A stretch of 64,000 nt of DNA from Methanocella arvoryzae MRE50 (lineage in GTDB: Archaea > Halobacteriota > Methanocellia > Methanocellales > Methanocellaceae), in the NCBI RefSeq assembly GCF_000063445.1, contig NC_009464.1, positions 1 to 64,000 of the forward strand, written 5' to 3'. This document shows positions 1-8,856 of this stretch, piece after piece. The position numbers were made by a program, and so were the translations under genes. The notes beneath the pieces were generated by a model. It was not told the DNA's origin and did not search any database. It worked only from the letters and a program-made list of their open reading frames with translations. Every line of letters starts with the position of its first letter. Position 1 is the first letter of the stretch.

Positions 1-51
1 TAATAACCAAAGCCGGGTATAGCCTATAATAGTCATAATCGGGTATAAATA

Positions 52-180
52 CTTAATCCCGGTTAGGGCAATAGCGCTGACAGGATTAAGCTTAATCCCG
101 GTTAGGGCAATAGCGCTGACAGGATTAAGCTTAATCCCGGTTAGGGCGATAGCGCTGACAGGATTAAGCTTAATGTCGGT
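52..180. repeat. Tandem 39-bp palindromic repeats
   Basis: Three head-to-tail 39-bp units start at 52, 91 and 130, followed by a partial fourth copy from 169. Each unit begins CTTAATCC and ends GGATTAAG, so each one is an 8-bp inverted repeat around a 23-nt centre that itself contains the palindrome AGCGCT. The units differ only at one base (gcaa versus gcga in the third). They have no spacers, so this is not a CRISPR array. They lie about 110 bp upstream of the NAD kinase gene. Function unknown. Confidence 0.85.
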
Positions 181-280
181 TGCCCCTGTATTGAAAGAGT
201 ATTAACTGAATGTACACCTGCTGATCGTTCCCCAAATCTCATATATTCGATACGCCCTAATAAGTCAGAGAGAATCGTCC

Positions 281-1099
281 ATGCAGGCAAAATCGGTAGG
301 CATCATCTCAAGGCTCGACGTCAAGGACCCGAAGAGCCTCATTCCGGCGTTCGTCAAGCACCTTTCATACAAGGTAAAGCTTTCTCTCGACCCAGTCACT
401 GCCAGCCTCTGCGGCAGCAACGAGCCGACCGAGATCGACGAGATGTACGTGGACCTGGTCCTGATCTTCGGCGGAGACGGGACGATCCTCCGGTCTTTGC
501 AGCTTTTACCCAAGCCCACCCCGATCATGGGCATCAACATGGGTGAAGTGGGCTTCCTGACTGTCACCGACCCTGAGAGCGCTCTCTACATGATTGACGA
601 TATCATCTCGAACTTCGAGGTGGTCGAACGCCAGCGGATGGCGGTGAAGCTGAACGAATATGAGCTTCCCTGCGCCATGAATGAGGCAGTAGTGATCACT
701 TCTAGGCCTGCAAAAATATCCCAGTTCCGGGTTTACGTGGACGGCAAGTTCATGGAGGAGTTCCGGGCAGACGGCATTGTCTTCGCCACCCCGACCGGCT
801 CCACGGCTTACGCGATGAGTGCTGGCGGCCCCATCGTAGATCCGGGCGTAGATGGCATCATCATCGTGCCCCTAGCACCTTATAAATTATCGGCCCGCCC
901 GTGGGTAGTCCCGGGGAGAAGCATAATCAAGCTGGAATTACTCAGGGAGGACAAGGAATCCATGGTCGTAGTCGACGGGCAGTACATGACCAGCGTGACA
1001 ACAAAAGACGTCCTCACTTTTACGATGTGCGAGAACCCGGCCCTGTTCGTCAAGTTCCACGACAAGTTCTACGATCTGGTGCGCGAAAAATTAACTTAG
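281..1099 (+). CDS. nadK: NAD kinase
   Basis: Probable ATP- or polyphosphate-dependent NAD kinase making NADP in the cytosol, 272 residues, about the usual archaeal length. The family signature GGDGT is at residues 64-68, and the second conserved block, with the TPTGSTAYAMSAGGPIV pattern, lies near residues 170-187. A third conserved C-terminal stretch (VVDGQ) follows. The ATG at 281 has only a weak purine-rich stretch upstream (agagagaa), and a TATA-like catatattc lies at about 240. It stands alone, preceded by the tandem palindromes and followed by 390 bp without a clear gene. Confidence 0.93.
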   Translation: MQAKSVGIISRLDVKDPKSLIPAFVKHLSYKVKLSLDPVTASLCGSNEPTEIDEMYVDLVLIFGGDGTILRSLQLLPKPTPIMGINMGEVGFLTVTDPESALYMIDDIISNFEVVERQRMAVKLNEYELPCAMNEAVVITSRPAKISQFRVYVDGKFMEEFRADGIVFATPTGSTAYAMSAGGPIVDPGVDGIIIVPLAPYKLSARPWVVPGRSIIKLELLREDKESMVVVDGQYMTSVTTKDVLTFTMCENPALFVKFHDKFYDLVREKLT

Positions 1100-1486
1100 A
1101 AATCTACTTCTGCCGGGCGCCAGGACACCAGGTACAGATTTATCTGCGAACTCTATCCTGTTAATGGGGTGTTCTGGCGACCTGGCGTTTTAAGGCCGAG
1201 GCCCCCCAGGGCTGAGATCTCAGGTACCTATAACTCTGGCATAGCCAGCGAATGTTTTATATGGCAGTTGAGTAATGTTAACATCGATCGCCTATGTGCA
1301 ATCAGTTCTTATAGTCTTCTTGTAAACAGTCGGGCAGACCGAAAAACCGGTGAGTGAGAGGCATCGGGGTTTGGCTTTTTAATCATCAGCCATGGCTGGT
1401 TTAGTCCACCGGCCAGGGCGGATGGCGTCGTTCACTGACTCTAGTTGTCAGTGTCACAGATCATTACAGTTTCAGGAGAGAATCAT
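1100..1486. promoter_or_regulatory. Intergenic region with palindrome upstream of DUF2268 gene
   Basis: No convincing gene is seen here; the short open frames lack family features. A TATA-like tgttttatatgg sits near 1254-1265. Just before the ribosome-binding site of the next gene there is an inverted repeat, CACTGAC (1433-1439) and GTCAGTG (1447-1453), separated by 7 nt. It could be an operator or a small mRNA hairpin controlling the metallopeptidase gene; that is inference. Confidence 0.4.
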
Positions 1487-2392
1487 ATGGAATTTACAGT
1501 ACAGGACACATTGTCCACCTATCGGAAGATCATCGCAGAGCAGAACGCAGAGAAGAAGACAGAGCTTTTCAGGGAGGAACTCTTAGCGCCCTACGAGGGC
1601 ATGTTTAATGTTTTCGGGGGGTCCTTGCGCCCGGCAGCGGGCAAGATGGACGCCATGCAGATGCTGGGGGGCTGGTCTTTCATCCCACCTGAGCAGCTGG
1701 GCGAAAAAGTGTTGGCCAGGCTGGAGGTTTTCGAAAAGTACCGTGCCCATGACCTGATGACTGAGGCCATGGAAAAAGTCTGCGACGCTTTCCAGGCCTA
1801 CGAAAACCGGATACCGCTGAAGCACCTGCAGGCAGGCCTGTTCCTCCTCGATCCGGCGAGGATGGACCCGGCGGACCACGGCTATACGGGCTTCGGGGCC
1901 ATTCCCGGCTACGTGATGGTCACCTACGGTGAACCGGATGCGTACAACCTGTCGAAGATCCAGCCCACGCTAGCGCACGAGGCCCACCACTCGATTTATA
2001 GCTCTGCCGTGCCTCGCAACATGATGTCCATCACGGTCGGAGAATACATGATCATGGAGGGGCTGGCGGAGTCCTTTGCCACGGAGTTGTTCGGCCGGGA
2101 CCGGGTCGGTTACTTCGTGGAAGAATTCGACATGAGCCAGCTGCCCCAGGTCAAGGAAGGCATGAAGCAGGCTCTGACTCTGAGCGGCTTCGACGTCGTA
2201 CGATCCTACATCTTCGGCGACCGCAAGGCGACGAAGTTCGGCGGCAAAGCCGTAGGTATGCCCGACCATGCCGGCTATGCCGTGGGGTACTTCATCGTGC
2301 AGGATTACCTGACAAATACCGGCAAGACTGTCGCTGAAGCAACCTTCGTGCCCGCCGTCGAGATCATCCGGGAGTCGGGCTTTTTCGAGTGA
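1487..2392 (+). CDS. DUF2268-type putative zinc metallopeptidase, copy 1
   Basis: 301-residue cytosolic protein resembling the predicted Zn-dependent protease family DUF2268. It has an HEAHH motif at residues 164-168 (HExxH zinc site) and a following EGLAE at about 191-195 that would supply the third ligand. The start at 1487 is chosen because of the GGAGAG ribosome-binding site at 1473-1478 and because the product then begins MEFTVQDT exactly like the neighbouring paralogue; an in-frame ATG at 1445 is less likely. No signal peptide. The substrate is unknown. It is followed by a hairpin terminator and then a second copy, so this is a local duplication. Confidence 0.82.
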   Translation: MEFTVQDTLSTYRKIIAEQNAEKKTELFREELLAPYEGMFNVFGGSLRPAAGKMDAMQMLGGWSFIPPEQLGEKVLARLEVFEKYRAHDLMTEAMEKVCDAFQAYENRIPLKHLQAGLFLLDPARMDPADHGYTGFGAIPGYVMVTYGEPDAYNLSKIQPTLAHEAHHSIYSSAVPRNMMSITVGEYMIMEGLAESFATELFGRDRVGYFVEEFDMSQLPQVKEGMKQALTLSGFDVVRSYIFGDRKATKFGGKAVGMPDHAGYAVGYFIVQDYLTNTGKTVAEATFVPAVEIIRESGFFE

Positions 2393-2420
2393 GCGGACCT
2401 GCAGTCCGCTTCTCTTTTTT
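2392..2420 (+). terminator. Hairpin terminator after DUF2268 copy 1
   Basis: AGCGGAC (2392-2398) pairs perfectly with GTCCGCT (2404-2410) across a 5-nt loop, followed by a T-rich run to 2420. The stem begins at the last base of the upstream stop codon. Confidence 0.7.
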
Positions 2421-2480
2421 ACTCTGCAGTTCCTAACCAAAGGCTCATAATGGTTCGAGTGACAGTTATATGCGACTTGT

Positions 2481-3383
2481 ATGGAATTCACTGTCCAGGA
2501 TACAATCTCAGTCTACCGGTCGATCATTGAGGAGAAAAACAAGCGGAAGCGGCGGGAGATGTTCAAGAACGATCTCATGCTGCCCTATGAAGGCATGTTC
2601 AACGCCTTCGGAGCGACGCTGAACCCGCAGCGGGGCAAGCTCGATGCTCTCAAGATGCTGGACATCTGGAAGTTCGTGATGCCGGAGAAGCTGGATCAGC
2701 ATTCACTCGAGCAACTGGAAATCCTGGAAAAAAATAACGCGCAGGGCCTGATGTCGGAGACTATCGCCCGGGCGATCGAGGTCTTCAAACCCTTCGAGAG
2801 CAGAATTCCGTTAAAACATATTATCGCGGGCCTGTTCCTTCTCGATGCCTCCAGGATGGATCCCGTCGACCACGGCTACTCCGGCTACGGCGGCATCCCC
2901 GGCTACGTAATGCTGACCTACGGCGAGCTGAGCGAATACAACCTGTCCCGGCTCCAGGCAGCTTTAGCCCACGAAGTCCACCATAATATTCGACTGTCAG
3001 TCATGCCCTGGGATCCTGTCAATATCACTGTCGAAGACTACCTCATCCTCGAAGGTCTGGCCGAATCCTTCGGCACATGGCTCTACGGAGAGGACAAGAT
3101 CGGGTACTACATATCTGAATTCCCGGCCTGGAAGCTGCCCGAAGCCCGGCAGCTGATTAAAGACTCCCTCGACAAGAAGGGCTTCGGGGAAGTCCGAAAC
3201 TACCTCTACGGCGACCGGGCCCCCGGAAAAGCCAAAAAGCCACTGGGCATTCCGGCGTTTACCGGCTACAAGATCGGGTATGAGGTCGTCCAGGCATACC
3301 TGCGGAAAACCGGGAAAACGCCCGTCGAGGCGACCTTCCTGTCTGCCGGGGAGATCATTAAAGGATCCGGGTATTTTGACTGA
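2481..3383 (+). CDS. DUF2268-type putative zinc metallopeptidase, copy 2
   Basis: 300-residue paralogue of the upstream gene, sharing the N-terminal MEFTVQDT, the block LKHxxAGLFLLD, and the zinc motif HEVHH at residues 164-168 with EGLAE about 25 residues later. The two are alignable end to end without gaps through the active-site region but have diverged substantially, so the duplication is not recent. It has its own leader after the copy 1 terminator, with a TATA-like gttatatgcg at 2465-2474 too close for a long leader. No signal peptide. Proposed intracellular peptidase of unknown substrate. Confidence 0.82.
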   Translation: MEFTVQDTISVYRSIIEEKNKRKRREMFKNDLMLPYEGMFNAFGATLNPQRGKLDALKMLDIWKFVMPEKLDQHSLEQLEILEKNNAQGLMSETIARAIEVFKPFESRIPLKHIIAGLFLLDASRMDPVDHGYSGYGGIPGYVMLTYGELSEYNLSRLQAALAHEVHHNIRLSVMPWDPVNITVEDYLILEGLAESFGTWLYGEDKIGYYISEFPAWKLPEARQLIKDSLDKKGFGEVRNYLYGDRAPGKAKKPLGIPAFTGYKIGYEVVQAYLRKTGKTPVEATFLSAGEIIKGSGYFD

Positions 3384-3412
3384 TCTGAAACGTTAGCTCA
3401 TATTCAATAAAA

Positions 3413-3807
3413 ACCACTGTGACACAGCTTCCTATCCGGGCAACCGGAAATCAAATACTGAAACCACAGCGACACGGCGGCACGGAGACAGTGCGTACCA
3501 GTACAACAGAACAGAGGCTGAAACCACGGCGGCACAGCGACACAGCGACAGTGCGCATCGGACTACGATAGCTTCTTTTTAGATCCACGGCGGCACGGCG
3601 GGCTGACGCATGGAGACAGTTCCCCCAGCTGTAACGGACTGGAAACCTGGATTAACGGATTATTTTACTACTGTACTCATCACATGCTTAATCGATCGAC
3701 CGGTGACCATCTTGATCAATGCACTGTCTCCGTGTCGCCGTGGACATAATAAAGATATCTTGTTTCACAGTACACCATTGTCTCTGTGTCGCCGTGCCGC
3801 CGTGGTT
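3413..3807. repeat. Inverted-repeat element of CCACGGCGGCACAG type
   Basis: The intergenic region holds three left-hand copies of a word like CCACGGCGGCACAGCGACAC (near 3463, 3523 and 3585), several followed by a gacagtgcg tail, and two right-hand copies in reverse complement (3721-3743 and 3776-3807). The whole is an imperfect palindrome of about 390 bp around a centre near 3680. No coding sequence is supported inside it. It ends just short of the bax1 stop codon. Mobility or function is unknown. Confidence 0.75.
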
Positions 3808-3835
3808 ACGTGCTTGATTTTTAGGTGCTGTCGGG

Positions 3836-5374
3836 TTATTTTGCCCTGTACACCGTGGCGCTGTCGGGATCGAGGCCACTCCACTTGACGGAGTATCCGA
3901 GGGCCTGGATTACCATATCTACTGAGGTAATGCCCCGATGTCTGATCGTCGTTACGGCCTCTCCGTACTGCAGGCTGTCAGGTAATGCGGCCCGGAGGTC
4001 GGTAAGTACTGTATCGCTGATCAACTCTTCTTTTGTCGTCAGGTAGCCTTCGGGCGGGTGCTCTTCGAGATACGCCCTGATTGCATCGACGCTTTCGCCG
4101 GCTGCTTCGGCGAGGCCGGCGATCTGAATGACGTCCCCTTTTATGGTCAGTCCTTTGCTGCTGATCCTTGCCGCACCAGCATCTGCGTCGGCTTTTTCCA
4201 GCGCCTTTAGCCTGTCGAGCACTGGCTTTATCGGCATCTTGCGGCCAAAGAAGATGACGCCGGGGATTTCCCGGAACGCCTCGCAGGACATCTGGTCGCT
4301 GGCCAGGACTATCAACTCTTTATCTTTGATCTCCTTGAGCTTGGCTACCTTGCGTTTCAGGTACTCGGCGGTCCAGAAGCCGGCGATTTCGACGTATACC
4401 CGGCTGCGGTTCTTTTCCAGCAGGAAGTCGGGAATGAACAGGTATCTGCCTGTGATCAGGGGCTCAGGCTCCCGGGATATGGTCCAGCCGGTGGCTGCGT
4501 TGGCGAACGAGCTATAGAACATTTCTTCTGCCGAGCTGTCGAATTCCATCTCCTTTTCCGGGCCGGGCCTGAAGAGGCTGCCGTGCCTGTCTTCCCGCAT
4601 CGAAAAGGTGTAGAGCTTCGGATTCCCCGAGAAGTCTTTTCTAAGGATGGTAGCCTCGACACTCCATCCTGGTGTACCGATGATCAGGGGGAGCAGCTTA
4701 GCCATGGAAGTGCCGTACCGCTCGGTCATCTTGATCGCAGACGTCGGCCCGTCGATGGTGATGTCCACTCTGCCGTCTCTGGCTTCGGCATCGTACATCA
4801 GCCCGAGCCACTTAAGCTTCCGCAGGATTTCCTTATGTCCAGACGCCGTGCGGAACCGGAGCTGGGTCGCTTTGAAGAGCAGCGTCTGTGCCAGGCCCAT
4901 GTTATATTGCTTGATAAGTTCCTCGGGCGTGGGCTGTCTGAATGCCCTGATCAGCATCTCGTCTTCGAGGTCCGCGTAGAGTGACCGTTCCAGGTCGGCA
5001 GGGCTGATGCCGAGCGTGCCGGCCACCTTCCCGAGCAGCGCTTTTCTGTTCTCGCCGCCGATCACCGGGTATGCGTTTGCTGCCGCCTCGAAAACGGCTC
5101 GCCTGGCTATGGCTGGCTCGACGGCCGCATCGATAGTGAAGTCGCACCGCCTCTCCAGCAGCGAGACCATCCCTCTGACAAGCCTGTAGTCGAAGCCCTG
5201 GTCTTCCATCTCTTCGAGGATGCCGTACAGCTCTCCGAGCTTTTTGCCCGTATGGTCCTCGAAGATACTGATGACGTCCCTGGCCAGGTCCAGGTGGTCG
5301 CCCTCGGGCGGAATGAATGCCGGGGCGATCGTGTCGCCCCTGACTCTGGCTACCAGCAGGTCGCTCGAAAGCAT
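3836..5374 (-). CDS. bax1: Bax1, nuclease partner of archaeal XPB
   Basis: 512-residue protein of the DUF790 family, known in archaea as Bax1, a structure-specific nuclease that binds the XPB helicase. A PD-(D/E)xK-like nuclease core is visible near the C-terminal third: D316 in FIPDF, E329 in VYVEIAGF, and a lysine at about 342. The N-terminal part carries the family's MLSSDLL start. Its ATG overlaps the stop of the upstream helicase gene, so the two are translationally coupled. Together they are expected to unwind and incise damaged DNA. The 3' end abuts an inverted-repeat element. Confidence 0.9.
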   Translation of the reverse strand: MLSSDLLVARVRGDTIAPAFIPPEGDHLDLARDVISIFEDHTGKKLGELYGILEEMEDQGFDYRLVRGMVSLLERRCDFTIDAAVEPAIARRAVFEAAANAYPVIGGENRKALLGKVAGTLGISPADLERSLYADLEDEMLIRAFRQPTPEELIKQYNMGLAQTLLFKATQLRFRTASGHKEILRKLKWLGLMYDAEARDGRVDITIDGPTSAIKMTERYGTSMAKLLPLIIGTPGWSVEATILRKDFSGNPKLYTFSMREDRHGSLFRPGPEKEMEFDSSAEEMFYSSFANAATGWTISREPEPLITGRYLFIPDFLLEKNRSRVYVEIAGFWTAEYLKRKVAKLKEIKDKELIVLASDQMSCEAFREIPGVIFFGRKMPIKPVLDRLKALEKADADAGAARISSKGLTIKGDVIQIAGLAEAAGESVDAIRAYLEEHPPEGYLTTKEELISDTVLTDLRAALPDSLQYGEAVTTIRHRGITSVDMVIQALGYSVKWSGLDPDSATVYRAK

Positions 5375-6714
5375 CAGGCTTCCCTCCGGCGCTTCCGGGA
5401 CGAGCCTTCTTCCATGGTGCCCTGAGCCACGATCTCGTAGAGCACGGCTTTCTTATCCCCTTTCTTCCTGAGAATGCGGCCGAGGCGCTGGACGAATTCC
5501 CGGCGGCTGCCGCTGCCGCTGAGGATGATGCCCACGTTGGCGTCGGGGACGTCCACGCCCTCGTCGAGGACTTTGGAAGTTACGATCGCCCTGTAAGCTC
5601 CTGTGCGGAACTTCGACAGGTTTTCCATCCGCTCGTCCTTCGAAGTGGTATGGGTGATAAAGGGTATGAGGAACTCTTTCGATATCGCGTATACAAGCTC
5701 ATTGTGCTCGGTGAAGATGATGGTCCGATCCTCCGGGCCGCTGTGCTGCTGGAAAATCTTCGTGAGCTCCAGTATCTTGGCCCTGGAGTTAAGCGCCGTT
5801 GTCCGGGCCCTGTGTCTGGCGAGAATGGCCTCTCTCGCCCCTTTGTCCCGGCCGCTCCTCATGACCAGCCGCTCGAAATCCCTGGGAGAGCGTAGTATTA
5901 TGTGATTATCTGAGAGGTATTTCCTGTAAAGATCGTAGTCCCTGCGGTACGAGGCTTCTTCCTCAGGCAGCAGGTCTACCTTGATCCGCCTGAGGTCGTA
6001 GTTTGCGAGGTGGACGCCTTCCAGGTTCTCGACGCTCATCTCGAACACTTTGCCTCCCACAAGCCGGGGCAGGTCTTTCTCCTTTCCGTCCTCCCGCTCG
6101 TACGTCGCGGTCAGGCCGAGCCGGCAGGGGCATGCCAGCATTTCGGCGATCGTCGTGTAAGCCGGGGATGGCAGGTGGTGGACTTCGTCGAACACCACGA
6201 GGCGGAACCTGTTGCCCAGCTCGGAAGCTCTGATATAAGCCGTGTCATAGGTGGCGATCGTCACCGGCCCGAGCCGGTGCTCCTCCCCGCTGTAGACTCC
6301 GGGCTCGATGCCGAACTCTTCCTCGATACGCGACTTCCACTGTTCCACCAGGTCTAAAGTAGGCACGATCACGATGGCCGGATGCACGATCGAGATCGCT
6401 TTCAGTGCTACGAGCGTCTTCCCGGATCCGGTGGGCAGCACGACTACGCCCCACTTATCGGCCCGGAGCCATGCGGCTATTGCCTTTTCCTGGTATTCCC
6501 GAAGCACTGTTTTTATTCTAAGCGCCGGGCTCGGGAAGATGTCCATGACGTCGTCCCTGAACTCGAATCCCGAAGCTTCGAGGTATGCTTTGATGTCTTT
6601 GTAAAAGAGCCCCAGCGCCCGGTAGGCCTGGGACCGGGAGTCCCACGATGAGCCTGGGACTCTGACGTTACCCCGGACTACGATAGTGCCCTTGTCGAAC
6701 GCGAGGTGTATCAT
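5374..6714 (-). CDS. xpb: XPB-family DNA repair helicase
   Basis: 446-residue superfamily 2 helicase of the archaeal XPB type. Walker A LPTGSGKT is at residues 93-100, the DEVH box at 176-179, the XPB-specific RED motif at 207-209, and motif VI (QRLGRILRKKG) near the C-terminus. A damage-recognition-like region precedes the helicase core. It acts in nucleotide excision repair or transcription-coupled processes with Bax1, whose gene starts within its stop codon (overlap at 5374). Length is typical of archaeal XPB, which lacks the long eukaryotic extensions. Confidence 0.93.
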   Translation of the reverse strand: MIHLAFDKGTIVVRGNVRVPGSSWDSRSQAYRALGLFYKDIKAYLEASGFEFRDDVMDIFPSPALRIKTVLREYQEKAIAAWLRADKWGVVVLPTGSGKTLVALKAISIVHPAIVIVPTLDLVEQWKSRIEEEFGIEPGVYSGEEHRLGPVTIATYDTAYIRASELGNRFRLVVFDEVHHLPSPAYTTIAEMLACPCRLGLTATYEREDGKEKDLPRLVGGKVFEMSVENLEGVHLANYDLRRIKVDLLPEEEASYRRDYDLYRKYLSDNHIILRSPRDFERLVMRSGRDKGAREAILARHRARTTALNSRAKILELTKIFQQHSGPEDRTIIFTEHNELVYAISKEFLIPFITHTTSKDERMENLSKFRTGAYRAIVTSKVLDEGVDVPDANVGIILSGSGSRREFVQRLGRILRKKGDKKAVLYEIVAQGTMEEGSSRKRRREA

Positions 6715-6833
6715 GGGGAGTTAATGGTGCGGAGCTTAAATAATCTTTTTCGCCGCGGGGTGAAAGTATACCAGCTATATTAAGAATGGCTGTCCGGAAT
6801 ACTGTTCAGGCTGAAGTTTACGACCAGCGAGCA

Positions 6834-6844
6834 TTTAATATATG
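6834..6844 (+). promoter_or_regulatory. TATA box of peroxiredoxin gene
   Basis: TTTAATATATG lies about 30 nt before the ATG at 6871, the distance expected for a leaderless archaeal transcript. This argues for ATG 6871 over the in-frame TTG at 6862. Confidence 0.55.
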
Positions 6845-6870
6845 ACTAATATTATATTATATTGGTAATT

Positions 6871-7533
6871 ATGATTAGCGGCGAACAGCTAACTGGCGGG
6901 GATCAGTCCGGCCGTATCACTATTGGTATGATTGCGCCTGACTTTGAGGCGATAACCACCCATGGTAAAATCAAACTGTCCGACTACAAAGGCAGCTGGG
7001 TAATCCTTTTCTCACATCCGGCAGACTTTACCCCTGTCTGCACTACCGAGTTCGTGGAGTTCTCCAAAAAGTACGAGGAGTTCAAGAAGCGGGGCGTGAA
7101 ATTGATTGGCCTGAGCGTGGATGGGCTGAACTCTCATATCGCCTGGGTCAGGGATATTAAGGAGCATATGGGGGTAGATGTACCCTTCCCGATCATCGCA
7201 GATCTTGACACTAAAATATCCCGCCTCTACGGCATGATTCATCCGCCTGTCAGCCACATCATGCCTGTACGGTCTGTCTTCATCATCGACCCCAAAATGG
7301 TGGTGAAGATGATCATCTTCTACCCGTCCGGAGTCGGCCGGAATATCGACGAGCTGCTGAGGACTATCGATGCTTTGCAGGTGGTCGACAGGCACAGGGT
7401 GGACACGCCGGCTAACTGGCAGCCGGGGGAGCCTGTCCTGATCGAGCCGCCACATACCCAGCACGGGGCTGAAGATCGGCTTAAAGAAGGCTACGAGTGC
7501 AATACCTGGTACCTCTGTATGAAGAAGATCTGA
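6871..7533 (+). CDS. Peroxiredoxin (Prx6-type, archaeal)
   Basis: 220-residue peroxiredoxin reducing hydrogen peroxide and organic peroxides. The peroxidatic cysteine is C57 in the motif PVCTTE. A C-terminal pair, C210 and C216 in a C-x5-C arrangement, matches the two extra cysteines of archaeal thioredoxin peroxidases of the Aeropyrum type, which resolve through a disulfide. ATG 6871 is preferred because a TATA box ends 26 nt upstream; TTG 6862 would add three residues. It is a single-gene unit, fitting an oxidative-stress defence in an anaerobe. Confidence 0.93.
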   Translation: MISGEQLTGGDQSGRITIGMIAPDFEAITTHGKIKLSDYKGSWVILFSHPADFTPVCTTEFVEFSKKYEEFKKRGVKLIGLSVDGLNSHIAWVRDIKEHMGVDVPFPIIADLDTKISRLYGMIHPPVSHIMPVRSVFIIDPKMVVKMIIFYPSGVGRNIDELLRTIDALQVVDRHRVDTPANWQPGEPVLIEPPHTQHGAEDRLKEGYECNTWYLCMKKI

Positions 7534-7577
7534 GGCCGAAGGCTTTATGGCTGTATTGCGCCACCATATAGATTACT

Positions 7578-8210
7578 TTGAAGCAGTCGGACCGGGACAT
7601 ACTTTCAAACTATTATGGCAGCAAGCTGGAGCAATACGGTTACGATACCCGGAGCCTCGGGTGGATTCCGGGTGGCCGTAAAGCCCGGTTTACCGCACTG
7701 TCGGAGATCGGCGGCCTCGACGGGTGCAGCATCCTCGACGTCGGGTGTGGGTTCGGAGACCTGTACGGATTCCTGGTAGGCAGGGGCTTGAAAGTCGATT
7801 ATACCGGCATCGACATCAACCCGAAGTTCATCGAGATCGCCCGTAGAGAATATCCCGGAGCCCGGTTTATCGCCGGAGACTTCGATGACTGCTGCCCGGG
7901 AGAAGAGTACGACTGGGCTTTCGCAGCCGGGATTTTCACCATCCGGATCAGCGATAACGAGGCTTTTGCGAAAAGCATGCTGCAGAAGATGCTGGCGGCC
8001 TCCCGCAAGGGTATTGCCGTTGATTTCCTGCTTCCCACGTACAGCGGACAGGACACCTACTGGAGGCCTGCTCCGGAAGACATGCTCCGGTTTTGCCGGA
8101 CGCTTTCGAGAAGAGTCGCTCTCCGTTGCGATTACATGGCTGACGAGTACTGTGTTTACGTCTACAAAAATGATCGGTCAGACGAGCGTAACGTCTTCGA
8201 AGGCCTTTAG
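7578..8210 (+). CDS. Class I SAM-dependent methyltransferase
   Basis: 210-residue predicted methyltransferase. Motif I (ILDVGCGFGD) is at residues 52-61, followed by an acidic residue in the GIDINPKF stretch for the ribose of SAM, and a GDFDD block. The remainder is not specific enough to name a substrate; small-molecule and protein targets are both possible. The start is a TTG at 7578, with a TATA-like ccatatag close upstream. The gene stands alone after the peroxiredoxin, in the same direction. Confidence 0.75.
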   Translation: MKQSDRDILSNYYGSKLEQYGYDTRSLGWIPGGRKARFTALSEIGGLDGCSILDVGCGFGDLYGFLVGRGLKVDYTGIDINPKFIEIARREYPGARFIAGDFDDCCPGEEYDWAFAAGIFTIRISDNEAFAKSMLQKMLAASRKGIAVDFLLPTYSGQDTYWRPAPEDMLRFCRTLSRRVALRCDYMADEYCVYVYKNDRSDERNVFEGL

Positions 8211-8316
8211 CTGATGTATATCTCCTGCTTATCACGTATCCTTGTTATACTTTTCACGCCGGGGCGACCTCAAATATTCTCCAGTATAGCCTTTTGAGGC
8301 CGACCAGGTGTCCGTC

Positions 8317-8823
8317 TCAATAAATGATATCTATTGAATCGCCAGCACGTATATTCTTCCTCTCGCACGTGCCGCCGTTGACTTCTAGCACGTATTTGCA
8401 AGGCCCGGCAGACTCGATGATGTCCCGGCTGAGGGGTGTAGCGTTTTCGTGGATGTTGATAATAGTCCCTTCCTGGTCTATGAAGATCATGTCAAGCGGT
8501 ATCAGGGTGTTCTCCATCCAGAAGCTGTGTGGCTCGTTGCCCTCGAAAATAAACAGCATGCCCGAGTCGGCATCCAGCATAGTGCGGTTCATCAGGCCTC
8601 TGGCATGCTCATCCGGCTCATCCGCAATCTCTACGGCGAAGGTGTGGCGGCGGCCATCATCGCAGCTGACAACTACAGAAACCAGCGATGTCGGGGATTT
8701 CATGCCTTCATCCGTCACCTGCGGCTTGCTTATCCTGTCGGACATATACATGAACGTACTGAGCGTAATGAGCAGCAGAATAAATCCGATGATGAGGGCT
8801 GCGATCACCGGCGATCTTCTCAT
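8317..8823 (-). CDS. Membrane-anchored DUF192 protein
   Basis: 168 residues. An N-terminal hydrophobic helix (about residues 7-28) anchors or exports the protein, and a DUF192 domain follows (about 48-165) with the family stretches ARGLMNRT, GMLFIF, SFWMENTLIPLDMIFID and VLEVNGG. DUF192 domains are small beta-rich extracytoplasmic modules of uncertain function. It converges with the methyltransferase; between them CCTCAAA and TTTGAGG form a loose hairpin near 8271-8300 that may end both transcripts. Confidence 0.85.
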   Translation of the reverse strand: MRRSPVIAALIIGFILLLITLSTFMYMSDRISKPQVTDEGMKSPTSLVSVVVSCDDGRRHTFAVEIADEPDEHARGLMNRTMLDADSGMLFIFEGNEPHSFWMENTLIPLDMIFIDQEGTIINIHENATPLSRDIIESAGPCKYVLEVNGGTCERKNIRAGDSIDIIY

Positions 8824-8856
8824 ATCTATTTGATATGCTGATCTTCCATTTATAGT

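Noticed and set aside
52-180. CRISPR array
   Set aside because: The repeated units abut directly with no unique spacers, and no cas genes are near.
901-1357. Open frames overlapping or following nadK
   Set aside because: One is out of frame inside nadK, the other lacks ribosome-binding site, family or coding composition.
3610-4046. Open frames in the inverted-repeat region and antisense to bax1
   Set aside because: Made of iterated repeat words or antisense to a recognised gene.
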